Assembly (NCBI GenBank): GCA_031266435.1 | Contig: JAISAZ010000053.1 | Coordinates: 1 to 52,327 of the forward strand | DNA: 52,327 nucleotides | Direction: 5' to 3' | From: Accumulibacter sp. | Lineage (GTDB): Bacteria; Pseudomonadota; Gammaproteobacteria; Burkholderiales; Rhodocyclaceae | Shown here: positions 37,290-47,310 of the stretch, in pieces | Layout of the letters: each line of letters begins with the position of its first letter | Numbering within the stretch: position 1 is the first letter of the stretch | Made by a program: the position numbers and the translations under genes | Notes under the pieces: model-generated | Told to the model about the DNA's origin: nothing | Database searches by the model: none | What the model saw: only the letters and a program-made list of their open reading frames with translations

Positions 37290-38606
37290 GGGGTAGGCGA
37301 CGTAAAGCCTGTAGCCAACAGCTTTCACGTCGCGCGCCTCGACCCAGAGCCGGATGCTGATGTCGGAATTCGCGGCGAAAGCCTGGTGCGGCGAAATTTT
37401 CAGCGGAAGATACTCGCTCGGGTCGAAAACGCGCCGGACGACGACTTTGTCGTGCGCGTCGGTCAGCAGAAATTCAAGCGCGGGGTAGGCTTGCCCGTAG
37501 TTGGCCCGGTTGCGCAGGAGCGCGTTCAAGACCAGGAGATCGCGTTCGGGGTCGCTCTGAAGGTCGGAGGCTTCGAGGTTGATCATCTCGATATGGCGCG
37601 GCAGCGGGACGCGCGCGCCGAACGCGCGGCTCACGAGTTCGAGCGGCGGCTTCAAAAGCGGCGCGGCCAGCGCGATCTCGCCGCGAAAACGGCCAAGGAC
37701 CTGAAAAAGCAGCACGACGCCGAGAAGGATGGCGGCAACTTTGAAGCGGCGTTCCATTCCGTCCGAATGCCCAAAGGAGCCGGAAAGGAAGGATTCAGCC
37801 CATTTGACGTCGGCGAGGACTCCGGCGATTTCACGCGGCGAGGCGATTTCAGCGGCGTGGTCGGCGTCCCGCGCTTTCCGCATGGGTCGCGCCGAGGTCG
37901 GCGCATCCGGCGCGACCGTCTCCGCGCGCGCAAGCGAGTTCGTCTCTGTTTCAGGCCTTGGCTCCGGTTCGGGTTCCGGTTCCATGGCGAAGCTCGCCAA
38001 ATCGGGCGCTCCGACGGTTTCGACCTGAATTTCCGCCTCGGGCACGTGCGTCGGGAGAGGCGGCAAAAGCTCTTCGGGTACGGCGATTTCCGGGATTTCT
38101 TCGGGTTCGGGACTTTTCAGGATTTCCGGCGCTTCCAGGAGTTCCAGGCGACCCTTGGTCTCGTCGGGAACGTTGGGGAGATCGGGAATGTCTGGAATGT
38201 CGGGAAGATTGGGAACGTGGAGAACATCGGAATCTTCGGAAACAGCCACCGCATCGAGCGCTGCGAGTTCGTCGAGTCCTTCGAGCGGCGAAAAGTCGAG
38301 CGGCTCGTCCGGCGCGGTTTCCGGAAGCGGTTCGGTCCGCGTTTTTTCCGGCGCCCCGGCTTCGGGCGTTTTCAATGCGTCGGGGCGCCCGTCTTCCGGC
38401 AGGGGGAATTCCTGCAGGCTTTCGAGACCTTCCAACTCTTTCGGGTCGAGCAGGACGGGAAAACCAGCCGCGCCTTCATCGAGCAGGTTGCCGAGCGCGT
38501 TGAAGATCTCCTGGCATTGCCCGCAACGAACCTTGCCGCCGCGCGCCGATAAGTGTTCCCGCGTCACGCGAAAAACGGTCCAGCAATTCGGACAGCGCGC
38601 CTTCAT
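37287..38606 (-). CDS. zinc-ribbon and DUF3426 membrane protein
   Basis: 439 residues. Zinc ribbon at the N-terminus (CPNC at about 5-8, CGQC at about 27-30, separated by WTVFRVTREHLSARGGKVR). Then about 250 residues of Pro/Glu/Asp-rich linker with VPNLPDIPDIPDLPNVPD repeats. One membrane helix follows (about 310-330), then a C-terminal ~110-residue DUF3426 domain in the periplasm. The family usually follows prmA; function unknown. Start codon overlaps the prmA stop. The stop lies in a half copy of the dispersed element. Confidence 0.88.
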   Translation of the reverse strand: MKARCPNCWTVFRVTREHLSARGGKVRCGQCQEIFNALGNLLDEGAAGFPVLLDPKELEGLESLQEFPLPEDGRPDALKTPEAGAPEKTRTEPLPETAPDEPLDFSPLEGLDELAALDAVAVSEDSDVLHVPNLPDIPDIPDLPNVPDETKGRLELLEAPEILKSPEPEEIPEIAVPEELLPPLPTHVPEAEIQVETVGAPDLASFAMEPEPEPEPRPETETNSLARAETVAPDAPTSARPMRKARDADHAAEIASPREIAGVLADVKWAESFLSGSFGHSDGMERRFKVAAILLGVVLLFQVLGRFRGEIALAAPLLKPPLELVSRAFGARVPLPRHIEMINLEASDLQSDPERDLLVLNALLRNRANYGQAYPALEFLLTDAHDKVVVRRVFDPSEYLPLKISPHQAFAANSDISIRLWVEARDVKAVGYRLYVAYP

Positions 38607-39502
38607 GCCCCGGCCTTCATTCCGGCGAGGCAGACCCAGCCCTCGGATGCGGCGGCTCTCGTCAGCGACACGCCGTTCGGGGCGTACGACGAAACCACGT
38701 CGTCGGTCTGCGTTTCCAGGATGCCCGACAGAAGCAAGCGCCCGCCGGGACGGACGCGCGCGCAAATCTCCGGTGCGAGCGCTTTCAGCGTATTGGTCAG
38801 GATATTGGCGAGCACGATGTCGAAACGGCGCTCGATTTTCACCGACGTGTCTTCAAAGCGCACGTCGACCCGATTGCGTTCGGCGTTGTATCGCGCGGCT
38901 GCGACGGCCTGCGGGTCGATGTCGACGCCGAGCAGCGCATTTCCGCCGAGTTTCGCCGCGGCGATCGCCAGAATGCCCGAACCGCAGCCGTAATCGAGGA
39001 CCGAATCGCCGGGTTCGACGTGTCGTTCGAGCCATTCGAGGCACAGGCGCGTCGTCGGGTGCGACCCGGTGCCGAAAGCCATTCCGGGGTCGAGCCGCAG
39101 AACGAGCACGCCGGGGTCGGGCGCTTCGTGCCACGACGGGACGACCCAGAGGCGGTCGGAGATGCGTATCGGGTCGAATTGCGATTGCGTCAGCCGCACC
39201 CAGTCCTGCTCGGAGACTTCTTCCTCGATGAGGGCGGGCTTTCCACCGATTCTGGCGCGCGCGGCGCATTCGGCGGCCACGTCCGCAAGCTTCTGTCCCG
39301 GTTCGAACAGCGCGGTCACGCGCGAATTCTCCCATGCGAGGACGGTGGGCGCGCCGGGTTCGTCGAATTGCGGCGCCTCCTTTTCGGTTCCCGCGTCGGC
39401 GTCGTCGATTTGTACCGAGAGCGCGCCCGCTTCGAGCAGGGCGTCCGCCAGGGCTTCCGCGTGTGCGGAGTCGGTTGTGAGGGTCAGGGAGTGCCAGGCC
39501 AC
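38603..39502 (-). CDS. prmA: ribosomal protein L11 methyltransferase
   Basis: Trimethylates lysines and the N-terminus of L11. 299 residues. N-terminal substrate-binding domain, then SAM loop LDYGCGSGILAIAAAKLGG preceded by GMAFGTGSHPTTRLCLEWLE, then ANILTNTLKALAPEI and RLLLSGILETQ. Start ATG sits 106 bp downstream of the aroQ stop on the same strand. Overlaps the zinc-ribbon gene by four bases, so they are coupled. Confidence 0.96.
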   Translation of the reverse strand: MAWHSLTLTTDSAHAEALADALLEAGALSVQIDDADAGTEKEAPQFDEPGAPTVLAWENSRVTALFEPGQKLADVAAECAARARIGGKPALIEEEVSEQDWVRLTQSQFDPIRISDRLWVVPSWHEAPDPGVLVLRLDPGMAFGTGSHPTTRLCLEWLERHVEPGDSVLDYGCGSGILAIAAAKLGGNALLGVDIDPQAVAAARYNAERNRVDVRFEDTSVKIERRFDIVLANILTNTLKALAPEICARVRPGGRLLLSGILETQTDDVVSSYAPNGVSLTRAAASEGWVCLAGMKAGA

Positions 39503-39608
39503 GGACGGTTTCTAGGTTTAGGAAATGGTGATTTCGACCTTTGTCAGGACGAGAGTGTACGTCAAAACCCGGAGGCGCGGAAACGCTTCCGACGAAGCGG
39601 GTGGTAGG

Positions 39609-40106
39609 TCAGTGCGCTTCGGGAGCTTCGGCGGCGGCCAGACTCAGAAAATACTCGAGCGCCAAAAGGTAGCCCTGGCTGCCGAGACCGCTGATGACAC
39701 CGACGGCGAGGTCGGAAAAATACGAACGCCGCCGGAAAGCCTCGCGGGAATGGATATTCGACAGGTGAACCTCGATGAAGGGAATCTCGGTCGCCGCGAG
39801 CGCGTCGCGCAGCGCCACGCTCGTATGCGTGAAACCCGCGGGGTTGATGATGATGTAGCCCACGCCCTGCTCGCGCGCCGTATGGACGCGCTCGATCAGC
39901 GCGCCCTCGTGATTGCTTTGAAAGGCTTCGAGCGCGGCGCCCGCCAGATTCGCGCGATGCGCGAGCGCCAGATTGATTTCGGCGAGCGTCGTCCTGCCGT
40001 AGTATTCGGGTTCGCGCGCACCCAAGAGGTTCAAATTGGGTCCGTGCAGAACGAGCAGACGCGCGAGCGCCGGACGCGGATTTTCAGTCGAGGCGGATTT
40101 TTTCAT
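39609..40106 (-). CDS. aroQ: 3-dehydroquinate dehydratase, type II
   Basis: Third shikimate-pathway step, converting 3-dehydroquinate to 3-dehydroshikimate. 165 residues. [20 protein letters not shown] with the catalytic Tyr, then [39 protein letters not shown], and [20 protein letters not shown]. The internal ATG (MKKSAS) is chosen; the preceding frame runs into a promoter-like dyad region. AccB/AccC, often downstream, are not here. Confidence 0.96.
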   Translation of the reverse strand: MKKSASTENPRPALARLLVLHGPNLNLLGAREPEYYGRTTLAEINLALAHRANLAGAALEAFQSNHEGALIERVHTAREQGVGYIIINPAGFTHTSVALRDALAATEIPFIEVHLSNIHSREAFRRRSYFSDLAVGVISGLGSQGYLLALEYFLSLAAAEAPEAH

Positions 40107-40126
40107 GGAAGAGAGTTTGCCGCATT

Positions 40127-40183
40127 CGACACACTTTTGTCCAGTGTCGACAAAGTCACACGTCGACGTAATCACGTGTGTCG
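40127..40183. promoter_or_regulatory. nested dyads between divergent aroQ and yqgE
   Basis: CGACACAC (40127-40134) pairs with GTGTGTCG (40176-40183). Inside, CACACGT pairs with ACGTGTG around a 10-base loop, and TGTCGACA is a self-palindrome. The divergent promoter region may hold operator sites. No regulator is known for these and none is inferred. Confidence 0.4.
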
Positions 40184-40233
40184 CAAAAGCCGAATTACGG
40201 CACAATTCATGTTTTCCCCGTTAAAATAACAAT

Positions 40234-40803
40234 ATGAGTAGCATAAACCTCACCGACCACTTCCTGATCGCGATGCCCGCGATGGAAGACCTCTTTTTTG
40301 CGCGCTCGCTCATCTACGTCGCCGAGCACAACGACCAGGGCGCGCTCGGCGTCATCGTCAACCGTCCGACCGACATGAATCTGGCTTCGCTTCTGGAAAA
40401 GATCAACGCCGGAATCGAAACCTCGGAGACCGTCGACCTGTCTTCGTGTCCCGTCCTTTTCGGCGGTCCGGTTCAAACCGACCGTGGCTTCGTTCTCCAC
40501 CGTCCGCTCGGCCGCTGGCAGGCGACGCTCATCGTAAACGACGACGTCGGACTCACGAGTTCGCGTGACGTGCTCCAGGCCTTCGCGCGCGACGGCACGC
40601 CGCACGAAATGATGCTCACGCTCGGCTACTCCGGCTGGGGCGCCGGTCAGCTCGAACACGAACTCTCGCAGAACGCGTGGCTCACGGTTCCGGCGGATCA
40701 ACACATCCTCTTCGAAATGCCTTTTGAAGAAAGGCTGCCGTCCGCGATGGAAAGGCTCGGAATCGACTTCGCAAACTTTTCCGGAAAAGCCGGGCATGCC
40801 TGA
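40234..40803 (+). CDS. yqgE: YqgE/AlgH family protein
   Basis: 189 residues of a widespread family of unclear role (AlgH was linked to alginate regulation). N-terminal [20 protein letters not shown], then [18 protein letters not shown] and [34 protein letters not shown] is typical. Together with ruvX and pyrR-pyrB-pyrC it forms the conserved yqgE-yqgF-pyrR order of Beta- and Gammaproteobacteria. The next gene overlaps by 8 bp. Confidence 0.95.
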   Translation: MSSINLTDHFLIAMPAMEDLFFARSLIYVAEHNDQGALGVIVNRPTDMNLASLLEKINAGIETSETVDLSSCPVLFGGPVQTDRGFVLHRPLGRWQATLIVNDDVGLTSSRDVLQAFARDGTPHEMMLTLGYSGWGAGQLEHELSQNAWLTVPADQHILFEMPFEERLPSAMERLGIDFANFSGKAGHA

Positions 40804-41266
40804 TTCGGAAAGTCCGCCGCGCGGGACGGTGCTTGCTTTCGATTTCGGCGAAAAACGGATCGGCGTCGCCGTCGGTGAAACCGCGCTCGGGCAGGCGCAT
40901 CCCCTGACGACGCTCAGGAACCAGGTCCAGGGCGGGCCCTTCGCGGCGGTCGCTGCATTGATCCGCGAATGGAAGCCGGTCGCGCTCGTCGTCGGCCGTC
41001 CCGTTTCGCTCGACGGCGCGCCCCACGCGATGACGGCGCGCTGCGTGCGTTTTGCCGCCGACCTGCGCCGCCGATTCGCGCTTCCGGTCGATTTTGCCGA
41101 GGAACGCCTAAGCTCGGTCGAGGCCGAAGAACGCCTGCGCGCCGGTGGTCATTCGGCCAAAAGTGCGAAAGAACACGTCGACGCGCTCGCCGCGCAGGTC
41201 ATCCTCGAATACTATTTCGAAAGCCGCGCCGCTTTGTGCGCTCCGGAACCCGAATATGCCCATTGA
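40796..41266 (+). CDS. ruvX: putative pre-16S rRNA nuclease / Holliday junction resolvase YqgF
   Basis: 156 residues, RNase H-like fold. [20 protein letters not shown] has the first catalytic Asp, [11 protein letters not shown] the second segment, and [15 protein letters not shown] the Glu-rich helix, with [13 protein letters not shown] at the end. Processes the 5' end of 16S rRNA. ATG overlaps the yqgE stop. Confidence 0.94.
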   Translation: MPDSESPPRGTVLAFDFGEKRIGVAVGETALGQAHPLTTLRNQVQGGPFAAVAALIREWKPVALVVGRPVSLDGAPHAMTARCVRFAADLRRRFALPVDFAEERLSSVEAEERLRAGGHSAKSAKEHVDALAAQVILEYYFESRAALCAPEPEYAH

Positions 41267-41762
41267 ACGCTTTCCCGACGCCGAGGCGCAATGCGCCGAA
41301 CTCGCCGAACTCATACGCCCGCGCCTCACCCCCGGAACGATGCTCGTCGGCATCCATTCGGGCGGCGCGTGGATCGCCCGACGCTTGAGCGAACTTCTCG
41401 GTCTGCCGGGTGAAATCGGGCTGATCGACGTTTCCTTCTACCGCGACGACTACGGCGAAAAGGGTCTGCATCCGCAGGTCAGGCCCACGTCGATTCCCTT
41501 CGACGTCGAAAACCGTCCGCTGATCCTCGTCGACGACGTTCTCTATACGGGGCGCACGACGCGCGCGGCGATCAACGAGCTTTTCGACTACGGTCGTCCG
41601 GCGAGCGTCCGGCTCGCCGTCCTCGCGGACCGCGGCGGACGCGAACTCCCGGTCGCCGCCGAATTCTGCACTTGGCAGGTCGAACTCGACCCCAGGGAAG
41701 AACTGATTCTCGAACCCGACGACCGCGGCAAACTGCGCTGGCGGCTCGAAAAACATGCGTAA
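41256..41762 (+). CDS. pyrR: bifunctional PyrR family protein (uracil phosphoribosyltransferase)
   Basis: 168 residues. PRPP-binding signature [20 protein letters not shown], and [20 protein letters not shown] upstream. Family members bind UMP or attenuate pyr mRNA, or act as uracil phosphoribosyltransferase. It overlaps ruvX by 11 bp and pyrB by 8 bp. No attenuator hairpin could be decided in front of it. Confidence 0.94.
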   Translation: MPIERFPDAEAQCAELAELIRPRLTPGTMLVGIHSGGAWIARRLSELLGLPGEIGLIDVSFYRDDYGEKGLHPQVRPTSIPFDVENRPLILVDDVLYTGRTTRAAINELFDYGRPASVRLAVLADRGGRELPVAAEFCTWQVELDPREELILEPDDRGKLRWRLEKHA

Positions 41763-42729
41763 TCCGCCGCTCTCCAACCCTCAGATCGGCGCCGACGGCG
41801 CCCTGACGCACCTTTTGTCGACGGAAGGCTTGCCGCGCGAAATCCTGCTGAACATCCTCGATACCGCGTCGAGTTTTCTTGAAGTTTCCGACCGCGACGT
41901 CAAAAAAGTCCCTTTGCTGCGCGGAAAGAGCGTCTTCAACCTGTTCTTCGAAAATTCGACGCGGACGCGGACGACGTTCGAGATCGCCGCGAAACGCCTT
42001 TCCGCCGACGTCATCAATCTCGACGTCGCGCGCTCTTCGACATCGAAGGGCGAGACCCTGCTCGATACGGTCGACAACCTCGTTTCGATGCACGCCGACA
42101 TGTTCGTCGTCCGTCACATTTCGTCCGGCGCGCCGCATCTGATCGCCGAACACCTGAACCGGCTCGGCCGCTCCGACATCCACGTGATCAACGCGGGCGA
42201 CGGTCGCCACGCGCATCCGACGCAGGGACTGCTCGACATATTCACGATACGTCATTACAAAAAGGACTTTTCCGGGCTGAAAGTCGCCATCGTCGGCGAC
42301 ATCCTGCATTCGCGCGTCGCGCGTTCCAATATCCACGCGCTGAGCACGCTCGGCGTCGCGGAAATCCGCGTGATCGGCCCGCAGACGCTGCTCCCCGCCG
42401 CGATGGAAACGATGGGTGTTAGCGTTTTCCTCGACTTGCGTGCAGGTGTTAGCGATTGCGACGTGATCATCATGCTCCGTTTGCAAAGCGAACGCATGAA
42501 CGGCGCTTTTCTGCCTTCGGCGCGGGAATATTTCAAGTGCTACGGCCTGACGCCCGAAGTCCTCGCCTTTGCCCGTCCCGACGCGATCGTGATGCACCCG
42601 GGACCGATGAACCGGGGCACCGAAATCGATTCCGAGGTCGCCGACGGTCCCCAGTCCGTCATCCTGAAACAGGTCACTTTCGGCATCGCGGTTCGCATGG
42701 CCGTCATGAGCCTCCTGGCCGGGAACTGA
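41755..42729 (+). CDS. pyrB: aspartate carbamoyltransferase catalytic subunit
   Basis: Second step of pyrimidine synthesis, carbamoyl phosphate plus aspartate to carbamoyl aspartate. 324 residues. Carbamoyl-phosphate loop [19 protein letters not shown], then [15 protein letters not shown] and [18 protein letters not shown]. The adjoining pyrC-like gene suggests the Pseudomonas-type ATCase-pseudoDHOase assembly. No pyrI is seen. Confidence 0.97.
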   Translation: MRNPPLSNPQIGADGALTHLLSTEGLPREILLNILDTASSFLEVSDRDVKKVPLLRGKSVFNLFFENSTRTRTTFEIAAKRLSADVINLDVARSSTSKGETLLDTVDNLVSMHADMFVVRHISSGAPHLIAEHLNRLGRSDIHVINAGDGRHAHPTQGLLDIFTIRHYKKDFSGLKVAIVGDILHSRVARSNIHALSTLGVAEIRVIGPQTLLPAAMETMGVSVFLDLRAGVSDCDVIIMLRLQSERMNGAFLPSAREYFKCYGLTPEVLAFARPDAIVMHPGPMNRGTEIDSEVADGPQSVILKQVTFGIAVRMAVMSLLAGN

Positions 42730-42733
42730 AAAC

Positions 42734-44017
42734 ATGCTGAATGCCGCCGTTCTGATCAAAAATGGCCGCGTCGTCGACCCGAAAAACCGCGTCGACCGCG
42801 TCGCCGACGTTTTCATCGACGGCGGTCGCATCGCCGCCGTCGGCTCACCGCCGCAGGGTTTTGTCCCGAACACCGTCATCGACGCGCGCGACCGGATCGT
42901 CTGCCCCGGCCTCGTCGACCTCTCGGCGCGCCTCGGCGCGCTCGAACCCGAACTTTCGGCAGCCGTCGGCGGCGGGATCACCGTGACCGCGTGCCCGCCC
43001 GATACGCAGCCGCCGCTCGACGAACCCGGCCTCGTCGAACGGCTCGTCCGCCGCAGCGCGGCGCTCGGGCTCGCGCGCGTCGTCCCGGTCGGCGCGCTGA
43101 CGCAGCAACTCGCCGGAGAACGGCTCGCGGAAATGTTCAGTCTGCACGAAGCCGGTTGCGCCGCCTTTTCGCAGGTGCAGTACCCCATTTTCGACACGCA
43201 GGTTCTGTTCCGCGCGATGCAGTACGCCGCGACCTTCGGGTTCGCCATCCATCTGCAAGCGCAAGACCCCTACCTCTCGCGCGACGGCGTCGCGCACGAC
43301 GGAGAATTTGCCAGCCGGCGCGGCTTGCCCGGGATCCCCGTCTGCGCCGAAACCGTCGCGATCGCAACGGCGCTCGTCCTCGCCGAAACGACGGGTGCCA
43401 GACTGCACTTCGGCCGTCTTTCATCGGCTGCGGGCGTCGCGCTCGTCCGCAAGGCCAAAAGCGCCGGACTGAACGTCAGTTGCGATGTCGCGATCCACCA
43501 CCTTCACCTCTCGGAAGACGACATCGGGTATTTCGACAGCCACGCGCGCTTCGTTCCGCCGCTCCGCTCCGCCGAAGACCGGAGCGCCCTGCGCGACGCT
43601 GCCGCCGACGGAACGGCCGCCCTGTGTTCCGACCACACGCCGCTCGACGAAGACGCCAAACTGCTTCCCTTCCCCGACGCGTCCCCCGGCGCGAGCGCGC
43701 TGGAACTCTTCCTGCCGCTGACGCTCAAATGGGCCGAGGAATCGGCGCTTCCGCTGGAAACGGCGCTCGCCCGCGTCACCTGCGACCCCGCGCGCATCCT
43801 CGGAATCGACGCCGGCGAACTGACGGTCGGGCGCGCGGCCGACCTCTGTATTTTCGACCCCGCCGAAACCTGGCGCGTCTCCGCGGAAACGCTGTGCAGC
43901 GACGGCAAAAACACGCCTTTCCTCGGCGTCGAACTGACGGGCCGCGTCAAGGCGACGCTGATCGAAGGCCGCGTCGTTTTCGGCGACGACTTGGCCTTCG
44001 ACCCGAACGTTCTATAG
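42734..44017 (+). CDS. pyrC: dihydroorotase-like protein lacking the metal HxH motif
   Basis: 427 residues, length normal for the long (type I) dihydroorotase. The position of the usual HxH, after CPGLVDLSARLG, has SAR and no His. SDHTPLDEDAKLLPF replaces the catalytic SDHAPH. HLQAQDPYLSRDG has His where expected. It is therefore likely a non-catalytic PyrC' partner that scaffolds PyrB, as known in Pseudomonas; a separate active pyrC is implied. Full-length and not a pseudogene. Its stop (TAG) and the dacB stop share the palindrome CTATAG. Confidence 0.9.
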   Translation: MLNAAVLIKNGRVVDPKNRVDRVADVFIDGGRIAAVGSPPQGFVPNTVIDARDRIVCPGLVDLSARLGALEPELSAAVGGGITVTACPPDTQPPLDEPGLVERLVRRSAALGLARVVPVGALTQQLAGERLAEMFSLHEAGCAAFSQVQYPIFDTQVLFRAMQYAATFGFAIHLQAQDPYLSRDGVAHDGEFASRRGLPGIPVCAETVAIATALVLAETTGARLHFGRLSSAAGVALVRKAKSAGLNVSCDVAIHHLHLSEDDIGYFDSHARFVPPLRSAEDRSALRDAAADGTAALCSDHTPLDEDAKLLPFPDASPGASALELFLPLTLKWAEESALPLETALARVTCDPARILGIDAGELTVGRAADLCIFDPAETWRVSAETLCSDGKNTPFLGVELTGRVKATLIEGRVVFGDDLAFDPNVL

Positions 44018-45532
44018 CGCGGCGCCCACTCCGCCCACTCCGCCCGCTTCGCCGCCTCCGCCGCTCGGGGCGCTTTGTGTCGGCGCCGCCAAGGCATCCC
44101 CAGCGCGCTCCGTGACCCACTCGACGAGCGCGTCGATCACCGCCCCGCCCGCGCCCGACCGGGGGTCGTTGATGATGCAGACGAGCACCCAGCGCTTGCC
44201 GCGCGCATCCAGAACGTAGCCGGCGACGCTGCGCACGCCTTCGAGCGAACCCGTCTTCAGGTGCGCGCGCCCGTAGGCGGGCGAATCGCGCAGGCGCCTG
44301 CGCAGCGTCCCGTCGACGCCCGCGATCGGCAGCGACGAGACGAGTTCCGGCATCACGGGGCTCTTCCAGGCGTCGAGCAGGAGCCGCCGCAATTCGTCGG
44401 CGGAAACCCTTTCGTCGCGCGAAAGCCCCGACCCGTTTTCGATGACGAGCGCGGGCATCGCGATTTTTTTCCGTTCCAGCCATTCGCGCACGCGCTTTAC
44501 TGCGCCCGAAGTCGTCGCGGGACTCGGCGAGAGCGTCAGAAAAACCTGGCGCGCCATCACGTTATTACTGTATTTGTTGAGATCGTGGAGGACATCGGCA
44601 AGCGGCGGAGACAGGTGAACGGCGATTTGTTTCGCGTCGGCAGGCGGCGTGCCCACGCGCATTGCGCCCCGCCATTTCCCGCCGAGTTCCTGCCACAGGG
44701 CGCGAAAGAGACGCATGAACTGCTCGTTCGCCTGCCAGGGGGCGAGGTAGAGGAGCTTGTCGCCGCAACTCGTCGGATAGTTCCCGTCGAGTGTGACCTT
44801 GCCCCCCTTGGCGCTGACCTTGAACTTCTCGCGCCAGTCGCCGCAAGCGCCCCGGACGGCTTTCAACCGGTTGTCGATCGCAAGGTCGTGGTAAGGCGTT
44901 TCGACGAAAACCTGGACGCCCTCTTCTTCCTCGTCGTAATGCAGCGTGAGCGTCAAGCTCTGGAAATTGACGAGCAAGGCGTTCGGCCCGACGTTGTAGG
45001 TTCGCAGCGGCCTGTGGTCGAATGAAGACGGATTATGCGGCGGGAGTCCGTACGCGCTGCGGTCGAGGACGATGTTGCCGCGAATCTCCTTCAACCCGCG
45101 CGAGCGAAGCTGACGAAGCAGGAGCCAGAACTGTTCGAGCGCGAGTCTGGGGTCGCCGCTTCCGCGAAAGTAAAGATTCCCGGAAAGGACGCCGTCAACG
45201 ATGGGCGCGTCGGAAAGCACCGCCGTCTTCCACACAAAGGCGGGTCCGAGCAACTCGAGCGCCGCGTAGGAAGTCACGAGCTTCATCACCGACGCCGGAT
45301 TCATCGCGCGCGTGGCGTTGTGAAATACCACCGGTACCGCGTCGTCGACCCCCTGGACGACGATGGAAACGTTGTCGGCGGAAATCCCCGCCGCGTTCAG
45401 CGCGGCGCCGACCGCGACGGGCGGCGCCGCGTCGGCGCGCGCGCACGGGGAAAGCGTCAAAAGAAGAACGGCGAGTGCGGCGAGGCGCAGAGTGCCCGAT
45501 ACTTTCAATGAAATGATATTGTCACTTTTCAT
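44012..45532 (-). CDS. dacB: D-alanyl-D-alanine carboxypeptidase / endopeptidase (PBP4 type)
   Basis: Trims peptidoglycan side chains in the periplasm. 506 residues. Signal peptide at about 1-32 (LAALAVLLLTLSPCARA). Catalytic SVMK at 81-84 (NPASVMKLVTSYAALELLGP), SxN as YSNN, and KTG as LKTGSLEGV. The C-terminal tail is Gly-rich (GGGGEAGGVGGVGA), in a 9-bp-periodic DNA stretch. The start is the ATG before MKSDNIISLK; the longer frame lacks support. Overlaps the pyrC end by 6 bp. Confidence 0.93.
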   Translation of the reverse strand: MKSDNIISLKVSGTLRLAALAVLLLTLSPCARADAAPPVAVGAALNAAGISADNVSIVVQGVDDAVPVVFHNATRAMNPASVMKLVTSYAALELLGPAFVWKTAVLSDAPIVDGVLSGNLYFRGSGDPRLALEQFWLLLRQLRSRGLKEIRGNIVLDRSAYGLPPHNPSSFDHRPLRTYNVGPNALLVNFQSLTLTLHYDEEEEGVQVFVETPYHDLAIDNRLKAVRGACGDWREKFKVSAKGGKVTLDGNYPTSCGDKLLYLAPWQANEQFMRLFRALWQELGGKWRGAMRVGTPPADAKQIAVHLSPPLADVLHDLNKYSNNVMARQVFLTLSPSPATTSGAVKRVREWLERKKIAMPALVIENGSGLSRDERVSADELRRLLLDAWKSPVMPELVSSLPIAGVDGTLRRRLRDSPAYGRAHLKTGSLEGVRSVAGYVLDARGKRWVLVCIINDPRSGAGGAVIDALVEWVTERAGDALAAPTQSAPSGGGGEAGGVGGVGAAL

Positions 45533-45669
45533 GGAATAATTCGGCTTGCCGCCGGGAAATCCCTTCTTTTCGGAAAATCTTTCAAAGAATTCGGCGGTCA
45601 AACGCGGTTGTAAGTTAAAGTGGAAATATAATACCCCGGAAGCTCCACTGAAAATTCCCTGGAGGGGAA

Positions 45670-47310
45670 ATGACCGATCGCGGAATAAGGCTCAAAACGA
45701 AAATCACTTTTCTGATGCTGATCGTTTCGGTAGCGCTGGCGGCCTTGGTTTTTTTCCTGGCCGCCGGGTTCAGCCAGCACCGGATCGACGAGCGCAGGGA
45801 AATCGCCAGCGCGGCCATCGAGAGTATTTATTCCACGATGATGACTTATCAGGCGCGCGTGAACGCGTCCGAACTGACGCTCGAACAGGCGCAGAGGGCC
45901 GTCGTCGAATTGCTCCAGGAATTTCGCTACGCGAGCGGCGGCACTTCGCAGTCCGTGTATTCGCTGACGCTCGACGGCGTCGGCGTCTATTACTCGTCGG
46001 GCGACTACGCCGGACAGGACGTGCAGGAAAAATTCAAGGACGCGCAGGGAAATTCGCTTGCCGCCGCCTATATCGGCGCGGCGCGGGATAATCCGGCCGG
46101 CGCCTACGTGAACAGTGAGATCGCGCCTTCCGGCGGGTCGCGCACGGTCGAGCAGACCAACTACGTCAGGCTTTTCAGGCCGTGGGCCTGGGTGATCGGG
46201 ACGCGTGTGCATGCCGAGGACGTCGACGTGGACTTCCGCGTTCATCTGACCTACGGCTTGAGCGCGGTCGCCGTCTTCGGCGTTCTGTTGCTGCTTTTCG
46301 GTTTCGCCCTGTCGAACAGCGTGACGCGCCAGATCGGCAGCGACCCCGCCGAAGCGCTCGACCAGCTCTCGCGCGTCGCGTCGGGCGACCTGACGGGCGA
46401 AATTCCCGCGGAATCGAAAGGGAGCCTGCTCGCGCTGGCGAGCGAGATGGTCCTCTCGCAAAGGAAGCTTCTGGAACACCTCGGTCGAAGCGCAACGATG
46501 CTGACGCAGGCCGCCGCTTACATCAACACGGTTTCGCGCGAGATCACCGTCGTCAACGAGCGCCAGTCGAACGTTACCTCGACGACGTCGGCGACGGTCG
46601 ACAAGATGATGGGCAACATCAACCATCTTTCCGACAGCATCCGCGACATTCAGAAAAACACCCTGGCGTCGATCAAGCTCACCGACGACAATTCCGGGCA
46701 GATCCAGGCCGCCAACCGCGAGATCGACGAAATCACCTCAAGCGTCCAGAAGGTCTCGGCGCGCATACGCAACCTCGGCGACTCGGCGGCGCAGATCGCG
46801 CGCCTCGTCGACGTCATCAAGGATATCGCGGGGCAGACGAGTCTGCTCGCGCTGAACGCGTCGATCGAAGCCGCGCGCGCCGGCGAGCAGGGACGAGGTT
46901 TCGCCGTCGTCGCCGGCGAAGTCAGGAAGTTATCGGACCGCGCGTCTCAGACTTCGGACGAAATCGATAAAATGATCGGTTCGATCCGGATGAATTCCGG
47001 TCAGGTCGTCGAAATCATCGACGGAACGCTCCCGCAACTTTTGACGGGAACGCAGGTCGCGCGGATCGCGTTTGAAACGCTGAACCGGGTCAGGGAAAAC
47101 GCGCAGACGACGCTCGAACGCATGCTCGGCATCGCCGACTCGACGCGCGAGCAAAACCTTGCGAGCGACAGCGCGAGCCATATGCTCGGCGAGATCAACA
47201 TGCTCGTCAGTCAAGCGGGTTCCGTGATCAAGTCGGCGGAGGAAACGGCGGCGGAATTCGAAAAAGCCTCGGTCGACGTCAACGCCTTGCTCGGGCGCTT
47301 CCGACTCTGA
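45670..47310 (+). CDS. methyl-accepting chemotaxis protein
   Basis: 546 residues. TM1 at about 11-33, periplasmic single-Cache domain (about 40-190, with [20 protein letters not shown] and [14 protein letters not shown]), TM2 at about 194-215, HAMP-like linker, and the signalling hairpin [40 protein letters not shown] (about 387-425). Ligand unknown; sCache domains often bind small organic acids. No che genes nearby. GGAGGGGAA before the ATG. Its TGA is the first three bases of a dispersed-element end. Confidence 0.93.
   Translation: MTDRGIRLKTKITFLMLIVSVALAALVFFLAAGFSQHRIDERREIASAAIESIYSTMMTYQARVNASELTLEQAQRAVVELLQEFRYASGGTSQSVYSLTLDGVGVYYSSGDYAGQDVQEKFKDAQGNSLAAAYIGAARDNPAGAYVNSEIAPSGGSRTVEQTNYVRLFRPWAWVIGTRVHAEDVDVDFRVHLTYGLSAVAVFGVLLLLFGFALSNSVTRQIGSDPAEALDQLSRVASGDLTGEIPAESKGSLLALASEMVLSQRKLLEHLGRSATMLTQAAAYINTVSREITVVNERQSNVTSTTSATVDKMMGNINHLSDSIRDIQKNTLASIKLTDDNSGQIQAANREIDEITSSVQKVSARIRNLGDSAAQIARLVDVIKDIAGQTSLLALNASIEAARAGEQGRGFAVVAGEVRKLSDRASQTSDEIDKMIGSIRMNSGQVVEIIDGTLPQLLTGTQVARIAFETLNRVRENAQTTLERMLGIADSTREQNLASDSASHMLGEINMLVSQAGSVIKSAEETAAEFEKASVDVNALLGRFRL

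Noticed and set aside
42734-44017. pyrC as a pseudogene
   Set aside because: The frame is full-length and coupled to pyrB; loss of catalytic His fits the known non-catalytic PyrC' type.
45598-46626. 342-codon minus-strand frame opposite the chemoreceptor
   Set aside because: The chemoreceptor has all domain motifs; the opposite frame has none.
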